Positions 1 to 7,465 of a stretch of DNA of 64,000 nt are shown here, in pieces. The DNA comes from Rhodobacteraceae bacterium M385 (GTDB taxonomy: Bacteria; Pseudomonadota; Alphaproteobacteria; Rhodobacterales; Rhodobacteraceae). The notes beneath the pieces are model-generated. The model worked only from the letters and a program-made list of their open reading frames with translations. It ran no database searches and was not told the DNA's origin. The position numbers were made by a program, and so were the translations under genes. The stretch's first letter is position 1. Each line of letters opens with the position of its first letter. Location of the stretch: assembly GCA_025141835.1 (NCBI GenBank), contig CP081102.1:2294001-2358000 (forward strand). The letters run 5' to 3'.

Positions 1-810
1 TTCAACAGGCGTGATCCGAACCCCGGCCCGCTCGGCCCGCGGCGCCAGATCGGCCATACGTTGAGGCAGGGCGTCATGGGCAAAAAGCCTGGCATTACAA
101 CAATCTGCAATCGCCAGAGCCTTGCCCCCGCCCCCCGCGCAATAGTCAAGAATTGTGCCGTTGTCCCGCCAGTTAACTCGCCCAATTGCCGCTTGCACCG
201 ACAAGTCCTGCGGCTCCACCAGACCATTCATATAGGCCATGGTTTGCCGCAACCGTCGCGCGCCTTCCGTCACTTCTAGCGCGGTCGCAATATTGGGGTG
301 CGCGCGGCAGGTCAGGCCATCGCCTTCAAGAGCCTCCTGCGCTGCCTCTCGGGTGCCGAGACGAAGGTTAACCCGCAGCCATAACGGTGCCCGTTGCGTG
401 AAGGTTTGCAGCAGGTCTGGCAGGGCCTCACCTGCGCGGGCCTCCAACAGGGGCAAGGTCCAATCGGGCACGTTCAAAGCGGGATCAACGGCGCTATGTT
501 CCGCGCGCCTTTCCGCCTCGGACAGCGGTTCTGGCGCGTGCCCAATGCCCGAGAATACCGCGTCGATATCCGCGCCCTGCGCCCGTATCAACCCAAGGAT
601 CAACCCGCGTCCAGTGGCGTCCCCCAAGGCCGCGCAAACGCCCTTTTGGCGCAACACGTCATAGACATGATCGCGCACCGACGCCCGGTCCTTGGAGCCC
701 GCATACCGCGCCCCTCGTGCCCAACGGGTCAGGGCCTGCTCTACGGGTATCCCGCTTAGCCAAGCCTCCAAAACCTCTATCGCTGCCGAATATCGTGCCG
801 CAGGTTGCAT
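1..810 (-). CDS. RsmB/NOP2 (SUN) family RNA cytosine methyltransferase, partial
   Basis: This gene is read on the minus strand from an ATG at 810 and runs off the left edge, so its C-terminal part, including the catalytic cysteines, is missing. The visible product starts MQPAARYSAAIEVLEAW and has the helical NusB-like front half of the family. The SAM-binding motif I, LDYCAGGGGKALAI, follows at about residues 220-235. Family members make m5C in 16S rRNA (RsmB, C967). Roseobacter genomes often carry a copy next to guaB, as here, 36 nt downstream of its stop. Whether it is the true RsmB or a paralogue cannot be judged from the fragment. Confidence 0.85.
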   Translation of the reverse strand, partial: MQPAARYSAAIEVLEAWLSGIPVEQALTRWARGARYAGSKDRASVRDHVYDVLRQKGVCAALGDATGRGLILGLIRAQGADIDAVFSGIGHAPEPLSEAERRAEHSAVDPALNVPDWTLPLLEARAGEALPDLLQTFTQRAPLWLRVNLRLGTREAAQEALEGDGLTCRAHPNIATALEVTEGARRLRQTMAYMNGLVEPQDLSVQAAIGRVNWRDNGTILDYCAGGGGKALAIADCCNARLFAHDALPQRMADLAPRAERAGVRITPVE

Positions 811-846
811 CTTAATCCACCACTTTAACTACAGCACGTAACGCCC

Positions 847-2295
847 TTATCCAGCGCGATAATTCGGGCTTTCACGGGTGATCTGGACATCATGCACATG
901 GCTTTCTTTCAGGCCAGAACCGGTGATGCGCACGAACTGACAGTTCGACCGCATTTCGTCCACCGTCGCACTACCCGTGTAGCCCATGGCTGCCCGCAGA
1001 CCACCGATCAACTGATGCACGACCGCGCCCGCAGAGCCCTTGTAAGGCACCTGCCCCTCGATCCCTTCCGGAACCAGTTTGTCGCTGGCTGCATCCTTCT
1101 GGAAATACCGATCGGCAGAGCCGCGGGCCATGGCGCCAAGGCTGCCCATGCCACGGTAAGATTTGAACGAGCGACCCTGATACAAGATCACCTCTCCGGG
1201 GCTTTCATCGGTGCCCGCGATCATGCTGCCGACCATGGCGCAATGGGCCCCCGCCGCGATTGCCTTGGCGAAATCGCCCGAGAACTTGATGCCCCCATCG
1301 GCGATCACCGGCGTATCGCCTGCCGCCTCGGCACAATCCGAGATCGCAGTCAGTTGCGGCACACCAACGCCCGCCACAATACGCGTGGTGCAGATCGAGC
1401 CCGGCCCGATCCCCACTTTCACAGCATCGGCTCCGGCGCCGATCAACGCGCGCGTGGCTTCCCCGGTGGCAACATTACCCGCCACCACCTGCACTTCATT
1501 GGACAGGGATTTTACCCGCTCCACCGCCTTGGCCACGCCCTCAGAATGGCCGTGGGCCGTGTCGATCACGATCAGGTCGCAGCCCGCCTCGATCAGCGCT
1601 TGCGATCTCTCGAAGCCCGCGTCGCCCACAGTGGTCGCTGCTGCCACCCGCAAACGGCCCAACGGGTCCTTACACGCCTGTGGGTTGAGCACCGCCTGCT
1701 CCGTATCTTTCAACGTCAGAAGGCCCGTCAACGCGCCCTCCCCGTCGGTAATCAGTAGCTTCTCAATCCGGCGTGCGCGCATCAGGCTAATCGCCTCATC
1801 GCGGTCCGCCGGTTCACGCAGCACGGCCAGATCGTCCGAGGTCATCATCGCCGCAACGGGCGTCGCATCATCTTGGGCAAACCGCATATCTCTGTTGGTC
1901 ACGATCCCCAGAACCCGGCGGTTTTCATCCACCACCGGAAAGCCCGAAAAGCCATAGCGCTCCATCAATGCCTTCGCGTCGGCCAATGTCTGATCCGGCG
2001 TTAGCGTGACGGGGGAATAGACGATCCCGCTCTCAAACCGCTTAACGCGGCGCACTTCGCGGGCCTGCTGGTCGATATCAAGGTTACGGTGAATAACGCC
2101 CATGCCACCGGCCTGCGCCATGGCAATCGCCATGCGGGCTTCGGTCACAGTATCCATGGCGGAACTCAGCAACGGAATGTTGAGAGAGATGCTTTTGGTC
2201 ACTCGCGTACGCGTATCGGCGTCCGACGGCAGGACCGAGGATTTGCCGGGAACCAGCAGAACATCATCGAATGTGAGGGCCTCGCGAATCTCCAT
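847..2295 (-). CDS. guaB: IMP dehydrogenase
   Basis: GuaB oxidises IMP to XMP with NAD+, the committed step of GTP synthesis. The 482-residue product starts MEIREALTFDDVLLVPG, has two CBS domains at about residues 90-200 inside the TIM barrel, and carries the catalytic cysteine loop GPGSICTTRIV followed by the GSMIAGTDESPGE and YRGMGSLGAM flap motifs. The length is typical. A start at 2361 is open in frame, but 2295 is preferred because an AAGGAG Shine-Dalgarno lies just before it and it matches the conserved N-terminus. It is followed by the RsmB-like gene on the same strand. Confidence 0.97.
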   Translation of the reverse strand: MEIREALTFDDVLLVPGKSSVLPSDADTRTRVTKSISLNIPLLSSAMDTVTEARMAIAMAQAGGMGVIHRNLDIDQQAREVRRVKRFESGIVYSPVTLTPDQTLADAKALMERYGFSGFPVVDENRRVLGIVTNRDMRFAQDDATPVAAMMTSDDLAVLREPADRDEAISLMRARRIEKLLITDGEGALTGLLTLKDTEQAVLNPQACKDPLGRLRVAAATTVGDAGFERSQALIEAGCDLIVIDTAHGHSEGVAKAVERVKSLSNEVQVVAGNVATGEATRALIGAGADAVKVGIGPGSICTTRIVAGVGVPQLTAISDCAEAAGDTPVIADGGIKFSGDFAKAIAAGAHCAMVGSMIAGTDESPGEVILYQGRSFKSYRGMGSLGAMARGSADRYFQKDAASDKLVPEGIEGQVPYKGSAGAVVHQLIGGLRAAMGYTGSATVDEMRSNCQFVRITGSGLKESHVHDVQITRESPNYRAG

Positions 2296-2380
2296 CTGGG
2301 TGCTCCTTGGAGGGGATGTCGGTTGGCACGTCGCTATCCCATGGGGGGGACTTAGGGGCAAGACCTAAATCTGGTGCAAT

Positions 2381-3100
2381 TTATGCCTCGTCCCCCTCAC
2401 GGCCCCGATAGCCTGTGGCCACAACGAACTTCTCGGAACTGTCCGCGCGGGACGCGCCCGGCTTCACATTGGCCACCTTTTTGAAACGCTGCTTCAACAA
2501 TGCCTGCAACGTGCCCTCGGCCCCGCCGGCCAAGACCTTGGCCACAAAGGTGCCACCGGGCTCCAACACGTCGAATGCCAACTCCGCGGCCGCCTCGCAC
2601 AACGCCATGATCCGCATGTGATCGGTCTGCTTATGCCCCGATGCCGACGCCGCCATATCGCTCATCACCACATCAGCCCGCCCGCCAAGCCATTCCTTAA
2701 CCTTCAGGTCCGCGTCATCTTCCATGAAGTCGAGCTGATGCAATTCGCACCCCGCAATCGGCTCCATCTCTTGCAAATCGAGCCCAATAATCCGCCCAAC
2801 GGCTTTGCCAGACTTCTCCCCCAAAGCGTTCACGCGCTTTACCGCAACCTGACACCATCCGCCCGGCGCACAGCCCAAATCCACGACCCTCGCGCCCGGC
2901 ACAAGGAAACGGTACTTGTCGTCCAAATCAATAATCTTGTAAGCCGCCCGCCCCCGGTAACCATCGCGCTTGGCGGCGGCCACATAAGGGTCGTTCAGTT
3001 GCCGCTCCAACCACCGGGTCGAACTCAACTTGCGACCCCTCGCGGTCTTCACCTTAACCTTCAAATCGCGCTGCCCGCGCCCGCTCGTGTTCTTAACCAT
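2381..3100 (-). CDS. rlmE: 23S rRNA (uridine-2'-O)-methyltransferase RlmE (FtsJ/RrmJ)
   Basis: RlmE methylates the 2'-OH of U2552 in the 23S A-loop late in 50S assembly. The 239-residue protein has the Rossmann motif VVDLGCAPGGWCQVA at about residues 74-88, VMSDMAASASG at about 150 and FVAKVLAGG at about 190, which supply the K-D-K-E catalytic tetrad of the family. A basic N-terminal stretch (MVKNTSGRGQRDLKVKVKTA) is usual in alphaproteobacterial members. It lies downstream of the Ppx/GppA gene on the same strand, an arrangement common in this order, and upstream of guaB. Confidence 0.95.
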   Translation of the reverse strand: MVKNTSGRGQRDLKVKVKTARGRKLSSTRWLERQLNDPYVAAAKRDGYRGRAAYKIIDLDDKYRFLVPGARVVDLGCAPGGWCQVAVKRVNALGEKSGKAVGRIIGLDLQEMEPIAGCELHQLDFMEDDADLKVKEWLGGRADVVMSDMAASASGHKQTDHMRIMALCEAAAELAFDVLEPGGTFVAKVLAGGAEGTLQALLKQRFKKVANVKPGASRADSSEKFVVATGYRGREGDEA

Positions 3101-3127
3101 CGCCTAAACCCTCGCGCCTACGCGCTC

Positions 3128-3150
3128 TTTCATCTTGGCAAATACAACTC
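3128..3150 (-). repeat. Dispersed 23-bp intergenic repeat, copy 1
   Basis: Read on the minus strand this copy contains TATTTGCCAAGATGAAA preceded by GAGTTG. Near-identical copies are at 16623-16645 and 48861-48883, and a diverged one is at 28184-28206. All lie between genes. This one sits between the Ppx/GppA stop and the rlmE start. Function unknown. Confidence 0.7.
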
Positions 3151-3215
3151 ATGTGCGCCGTATCAACCCAATCTGTCCCATGACAATTACTAACAGGCTC
3201 CGCCACCCGCCCCGC

Positions 3216-3236
3216 CAAATTTTCGTAGAAAATTTG
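3216..3236. repeat. Palindrome CAAATTTTC-GTA-GAAAATTTG
   Basis: Perfect 9-bp arms flank a GTA spacer between the Ppx/GppA stop (3267) and rlmE. It shares the TTTTCGTA-GAAAA core with the double palindrome at 7400-7454, so it looks like a member of a dispersed family. It may act as a terminator-like hairpin or a protein site. Confidence 0.7.
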
Positions 3237-3266
3237 CACGCGCGATGACGCAGTCAGCGCAAAACC

Positions 3267-4457
3267 TCAGTAAGGCCCATCTTCCAGAACCCCGTCCCGG
3301 CTCATCTGCGCGTACAACAAGCCCTCTCTGAGCCCCCTGTCCGCCACCGACAACCGGTCCGTCGGCCAGGCCCGCAACAGCGCCTGCAAAATCGCCGCCC
3401 CAGACATGATCAACGTCTGCCTGTCCCGCCCGATCCTCGGATCTCTGCGCCGCCCATCGGGGCCCAGCGCCAGATAGCCATTGATAACCGTATCAATCTG
3501 GGTGGAGGTCATCCGCAATCCATCCACCTTGTTGCGGTCATACCGACGCAACCCAAGGTGCGATGCCGCCACCGTCGTCACCGTCCCGCTGGTTCCGATA
3601 ATCTGGAACCCCTCCAGCGTCTGTTCTGCCGCGTCCGTATAGGGCGAAAACTCTGCCAATTGCTCTTCAAAATACCACGACATCAATGCAAACCGCGCCC
3701 CATCGTCGGTCACATCGTCATACATATCCTTCAGGGTCGCCACGCCCAGCGGGATCGAGATCCAATCCACAACCTTCGCCCTGGGGAAAATGCTGTCGTC
3801 GTAGTCAAACCCCTGATGCAGGCGCATAATCGCCTTGGGCCGCTCCAGCTTGGGCACCCGGCTTAGGTCAATCCACACCAATTCGGTGGAGCCGCCGCCG
3901 ATATCAACGACCAGCAGTTGCTCGGTCCGCGTGGATACAAGGGGTGCGCAGGACACGACCGCCAACTGCGCTTCCTCTTCGGGCTTGATGATCTCCAACT
4001 CAAGACCCGTCTCTCGCTTCACCAAACTGATGAACTCCGACCCGTTCACCGCACGGCGACAGGCCTCCGTGGCTACCAGCCGGGCCCGCTCAATCTCGAC
4101 CCGGTGCTTGGACAACTTCTTTTGGCAAATCTTCAACGCACCCACAGCGCGGGCCATGGAAGCGCGGCTCATCCGGCCCGAGGCTTCCAACCCCTGCCCC
4201 AACTGCACAGATTTGGAGAACGAATCCACCACATGCAGCTGGCTCCCCTTGGGTTGCGCAATCAGCATCCGGCACGAATTTGTACCCAAATCCAACGCTG
4301 CGTATAGATCATCGGGATCGGGGCCACTCTTGTGACTTTGGGCGGGGGGCGGGGTGCGCCGTTCAACAGTCGGGGCCGCGCCCGGCTCTCCTTTCGGGAT
4401 CACGGGGGCGACAGGTCTGGGGAACGGGCCATCTCCACCGGGGCGCTTTTGCGACAT
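3267..4457 (-). CDS. Ppx/GppA phosphatase family protein (exopolyphosphatase-type)
   Basis: ASKHA-fold phosphatase acting on polyphosphate or pppGpp. The 396-residue product has a proline-rich, probably disordered first 45 residues. The phosphate-1 loop ALDLGTNSCRMLIA is at about residues 54-67, the catalytic-glutamate segment LVATEACRRAVNG near 127, and the phosphate-2 loop VVDIGGGSTELVWI near 192. It lacks the C-terminal HD-like domain of long Ppx proteins, as is usual for the short alphaproteobacterial form. Substrate preference cannot be told from sequence. It is upstream of rlmE on the same strand. Confidence 0.9.
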   Translation of the reverse strand: MSQKRPGGDGPFPRPVAPVIPKGEPGAAPTVERRTPPPAQSHKSGPDPDDLYAALDLGTNSCRMLIAQPKGSQLHVVDSFSKSVQLGQGLEASGRMSRASMARAVGALKICQKKLSKHRVEIERARLVATEACRRAVNGSEFISLVKRETGLELEIIKPEEEAQLAVVSCAPLVSTRTEQLLVVDIGGGSTELVWIDLSRVPKLERPKAIMRLHQGFDYDDSIFPRAKVVDWISIPLGVATLKDMYDDVTDDGARFALMSWYFEEQLAEFSPYTDAAEQTLEGFQIIGTSGTVTTVAASHLGLRRYDRNKVDGLRMTSTQIDTVINGYLALGPDGRRRDPRIGRDRQTLIMSGAAILQALLRAWPTDRLSVADRGLREGLLYAQMSRDGVLEDGPY

Positions 4458-4774
4458 CGGGCTGGGGCCTTTCCGATTTGAGTTGCCTCCAGCCTATCTG
4501 GTTCACCTGTTTCAAACAATGGGCCAGATCGCCTGTCCCCCCGTGTCGCCGCCGAACTGCGCCCCTCCCTCCCCGTTCCCTCATGAAGATGATGAAGAAT
4601 ATGGGCCGCGCCCCCTCTGGCCTGCGTGATGGCGGGGCGACTATGGTGCGCCTCAGGGCAAGCAGGTCGTTTTGACAGCCCTTGATGTCGAAAACAGGCC
4701 CAACACGGCGTGATCCGCCGCCTATGGTGCCAAGAACAGGGCCGGATTCGGGCCCCAACACCGGAGAGTTCATC
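4458..4774. other. Divergent intergenic region before the methyl-transfer block
   Basis: This 317-bp spacer separates the minus-strand Ppx/GppA gene from the plus-strand gene at 4775. A TTGACA hexamer at 4672-4677 could be a -35 element, but no convincing -10 follows. I looked for SAM-II, SAH and cobalamin riboswitch signatures and saw none. No credible gene is present. Confidence 0.5.
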
Positions 4775-5086
4775 ATGCCCGCTATCACCCATGTTTTCTG
4801 GCGCGATATTCCCGCGCAGGTGATTGTCGGGAAAGGCCGCTCTGGGGCGAAAATGCCTTTGCCAGAACGCTTTGAACAAGCCATCGACCGCGCGGCGATG
4901 AAGGTCGGGGCCAAGGACGATGACGCCTATCTGGCCGGGTTTCACCGGGTTGTTGTGGGCGAGGTCGACGGTGACCTGAAAGAAGCCGCCACCGCCGAGG
5001 CGGCCAAGCTTGATGCCGCCTACGACAATGACCGGCTGAAAGTTCTGATCAACGCCGAAGGGTATGACCCTTCCAAACCTGCTTAA
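4775..5086 (+). CDS. Small 'virulence factor' family (PF13769-like) protein
   Basis: 103-residue soluble protein starting MPAITHVFWRDIPAQVIVGK. The start at 4775 is chosen over 4682 because a GGAGA ribosome site precedes it and the conserved family N-terminus begins there. The family name is historical and says nothing about function. In Rhodobacteraceae it travels with MetF-like, pterin-binding and corrinoid-activation genes, and the next genes here are exactly those, so a role in folate/B12 methyl transfer is inferred. The motifs WRDIPAQV and KMPLPERFEQAIDRAAM are clear, but no catalytic residues can be named. Confidence 0.85.
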   Translation: MPAITHVFWRDIPAQVIVGKGRSGAKMPLPERFEQAIDRAAMKVGAKDDDAYLAGFHRVVVGEVDGDLKEAATAEAAKLDAAYDNDRLKVLINAEGYDPSKPA

Positions 5087-5114
5087 TCCCTTGACCACCC
5101 TCCGGGAGTTCTTC

Positions 5115-6050
5115 ATGGCCCTTCTCAATTTCCGCAAGTCCGCCCCCGCCCCCACGGCTTCCAATGCCGCTATGGAGGCGCTCCTGAAGGGCTATTCCAT
5201 CGAGGTCATGCCCCGCACTGCCGAGAAGGTGGACGATTTCCGCCATTACCTGCCCGCCGGGACCCGCGTCTACATCGCCCATATCGACGGCACTCCAATC
5301 GATGATATGGTCGCCACGGCAAAACGCGTTCGCGCCGAGGGCTACGAGCCGATGCCCCATTTCGCCGCCCGCTCCATTCCGGATCAGGCGACGCTGGCCA
5401 ATTGGATCGCGCGCTACCAAGGGGAAGCAGACGTTCGCCAAGGTCTGATCCTTGCAGGCGGCATCAGCGAGCCACGGGGCGATTTCCACGCCTCAATGCA
5501 ACTGCTGGAAACGGGTCTGTTCGACAAAGCCGGTTTCACCCACCTACACGTCGCAGGTCACCCCGAGGGCAACCGTGACATCGACCCGACCGGCGACGCG
5601 GGCGTGATGGAGGCCTTGCGTTGGAAGCAGGCGTTCAACGAGCGCTCTGACGCCTCCATGGCTATGGCGACGCAATTCGCGTTCGAGGCGGGCCCCGTCA
5701 TCGCGTGGGCGGAACGCCTGGCCGCTGAAGGCATCACTCTTCCCATCCATTTGGGCATCGCGGGTCCAGGCAAGTTGCAAACGCTCATCAAGTTCGCCAT
5801 TGCCTGCGGTGTCGGCAATTCCCTGCAAGTGCTGCAAAAGCGCGCCAAGGATGTCACCAAACTTCTGATGCCGTTTGAGCCCACTGACATCCTGGCCGAA
5901 CTGGCAACCTACAAGGCCGCCAACCCCGACAGCCTGATCCAATCCATCCACTTCTTCCCCCTTGGCGGCATTAAGACTAACGCCAATTGGGCCATCGCCA
6001 ATGGCGGTGCCTCTGCGGCGCCCGTGGCTCCTCTACCTGAAAGCAAATAA
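5115..6050 (+). CDS. Methylenetetrahydrofolate reductase-like protein (MetF family, divergent)
   Basis: 311-residue TIM-barrel protein of the MetF superfamily, which reduces 5,10-methylene-THF to 5-methyl-THF. Visible features are SIEVMPRTAEKVDDF near the N-terminus (the active-site glutamate strand), TRVYIAHIDGTPIDDMVATA, the GGISEPRGDF segment, and HLHVAGHPEGNRDI, equivalent to the AGYPEGH loop of MetF. The start at 5115 follows a GGGAG site and is preferred over 5064, which overlaps the upstream gene. The stop abuts the ATG of the pterin-binding gene (TAAATG), so the two are probably translated together. Confidence 0.88.
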   Translation: MALLNFRKSAPAPTASNAAMEALLKGYSIEVMPRTAEKVDDFRHYLPAGTRVYIAHIDGTPIDDMVATAKRVRAEGYEPMPHFAARSIPDQATLANWIARYQGEADVRQGLILAGGISEPRGDFHASMQLLETGLFDKAGFTHLHVAGHPEGNRDIDPTGDAGVMEALRWKQAFNERSDASMAMATQFAFEAGPVIAWAERLAAEGITLPIHLGIAGPGKLQTLIKFAIACGVGNSLQVLQKRAKDVTKLLMPFEPTDILAELATYKAANPDSLIQSIHFFPLGGIKTNANWAIANGGASAAPVAPLPESK

Positions 6051-7118
6051 ATGACCCGCACTGTTATCGAGTCGAAGACCAAAACCACCGTGATCGGCTT
6101 CGACGAGCCCTTCTGCGTTATCGGTGAGCGGATCAATCCGACGGGCCGCAAGATCCTGAACCAAGAGCTTGAGAACGGCGATTTCAGCCGCGTGGAGGCC
6201 GATGCCCTCGCCCAAGTCGCCGCCGGCGCCACGGTGCTGGATGTCAACTCAGGCGCTGTTTTCTCGGGCAAGATGGCCGAAGACCCGCGCTATGCGGACA
6301 ACAACTTTGTTGAGCCGCCCCTGATGAAACGGCTGATCGAGGTCGTGCAGGCCGTCACCGATTGCCCCCTGTGCATTGACAGCTCCGTTCCCGGCGCGCT
6401 GGAGGCCGGTCTTGCCGCCGCCGAAGGGCGCCCGCTCCTAAATTCCGTGACTGGCGAGGAAGAACGGCTGGAACTGGTTTTGCCGCTCGTCGCTAAATAC
6501 AATGTCCCCGTTGTGGCGATTTCCAACGATGATACCGGCATTTCCGAAGACCCTGATGTGCGCTTTGCCGTCGCCAAGAAGATAGTCGAGCGTGCCGCCG
6601 ATTTCGGCATCCCCGCCCATGACATCGTCGTGGACCCCCTGGTCATGCCCATCGGCGCGATGGCCACGGCGGGGCACCAAGTGTTCACCCTCGTGCGCCG
6701 ATTGCGCGAGGAATTGGGCGTGAACACTACCTGCGGCGCGTCCAACATCTCTTTCGGGCTGCCCAATCGCCACGGCATCAATAACGCCTTCCTGCCCATG
6801 GCGTTTTCCGCTGGCATGACTTCGGCCATCATGAACCCCGTTGCTCTTCCCGTCGGCCCCAAGAAGATCGCCGAAAAGAAGGCGCTGGTAGAGGCTGCGG
6901 GCGTGGTCCTGCCTGAAGACATGGATGATGAGGCCTTCGTCAAACTCTTCGGAATGGGCTCCACCAAGCCGCGCGCCGGCAAAGAGATGGAGGCAATCCG
7001 CGCCGCCAACTTTCTGCTTAACCACGATGACGGTGGCGGCGCATGGATCACTTTCAACAAAGATCCCGATGCCGCGCCCCGCAGGGGTCGTGCAGGCGGG
7101 CGTCGCGGACGCGGCTAA
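6051..7118 (+). CDS. Methyltetrahydrofolate:cobalamin methyltransferase (pterin-binding domain)
   Basis: 355-residue pterin-binding TIM barrel like the MeTr/MetH folate domain. Visible are FCVIGERINPTGRK at about residues 20-33, ATVLDVNSG near 60, PLCIDSSVPGALEAGL near 115, LLNSVTGEEER near 135, and the Asn/Asp-rich VDPLVMPIG and GASNISFGLPNR strands that bind folate. It would pass the methyl of methyl-THF to a separate corrinoid protein that is not in this window. In Rhodobacterales the cobalamin methionine synthase is reported to be split into separate polypeptides, and this looks like the folate part. The C-terminus is an unusual Arg/Gly-rich tail (RRGRAGGRRGRG). Confidence 0.9.
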   Translation: MTRTVIESKTKTTVIGFDEPFCVIGERINPTGRKILNQELENGDFSRVEADALAQVAAGATVLDVNSGAVFSGKMAEDPRYADNNFVEPPLMKRLIEVVQAVTDCPLCIDSSVPGALEAGLAAAEGRPLLNSVTGEEERLELVLPLVAKYNVPVVAISNDDTGISEDPDVRFAVAKKIVERAADFGIPAHDIVVDPLVMPIGAMATAGHQVFTLVRRLREELGVNTTCGASNISFGLPNRHGINNAFLPMAFSAGMTSAIMNPVALPVGPKKIAEKKALVEAAGVVLPEDMDDEAFVKLFGMGSTKPRAGKEMEAIRAANFLLNHDDGGGAWITFNKDPDAAPRRGRAGGRRGRG

Positions 7119-7165
7119 GTTCTTGGGTAAGGGTGTGTTAACCAGAATCGCAGCAGGATGCGGGG

Positions 7166-7399
7166 ATGCATATGCGCCCCGCCATCCCGCTCCCCTCCGC
7201 CCCTTGGGTCGATCAGGTCTTTTCCGCGAAAACCGTCAGGTTTGGCGGCGTGGTCAAACGATCGCTGCGATGGGTGGAAGCGGAAGTGGGCCGTACCGTC
7301 TTCGAACACGAAGTGCGCCGGCGCGGCTGGCACATGGCAGAATGCAACGGCCAATTGGTCGTTTTCTGCACCATACGCCCGGTCCGTTTTCTATTCTAA
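7166..7399 (+). CDS. Small conserved protein (often mislabelled phosphoribosylanthranilate isomerase)
   Basis: 77-residue protein (MHMRPAIPLPSAPWVDQVF...). The middle (FSAKTVRFGGVVKRSL, EVGRTVFEHEVRRRGWHM) matches a short Rhodobacteraceae family that databases often call TrpF, although it is far too short for that TIM barrel and has none of its motifs. An AGGA site precedes the ATG at 7166, and a second ATG at 7172 is possible. It lies between the pterin-binding and RACo-like genes on the same strand. Function unknown. Confidence 0.75.
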   Translation: MHMRPAIPLPSAPWVDQVFSAKTVRFGGVVKRSLRWVEAEVGRTVFEHEVRRRGWHMAECNGQLVVFCTIRPVRFLF

Positions 7400-7454
7400 C
7401 CAGAAAATTCGTAAGAATTTTCACACCATGTGAATTTTCGTACGAAAATTCTGG
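7400..7454. repeat. Nested double palindrome (GAAAATTC / GAATTTTC units)
   Basis: Two palindromes sit back to back: GAAAATTCGTAAGAATTTTC at 7403-7422 and a perfect 20-bp one, GAATTTTCGTACGAAAATTC, at 7432-7451. The whole 55-bp segment is itself a near-perfect inverted repeat beginning CCAGAA and ending TTCTGG. It starts right after the stop of the small gene and ends 11 bp before the RACo-like start, so it could act as a hairpin or an operator there. It shares its core with 3216-3236. Confidence 0.8.
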
Positions 7455-7465
7455 AGCGCGTCTCG

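Noticed and set aside
4458..4774. Possible SAM, SAH or cobalamin riboswitch before the methyl-transfer genes
   Set aside because: Context made it plausible, but no matching conserved box or pairing was found.
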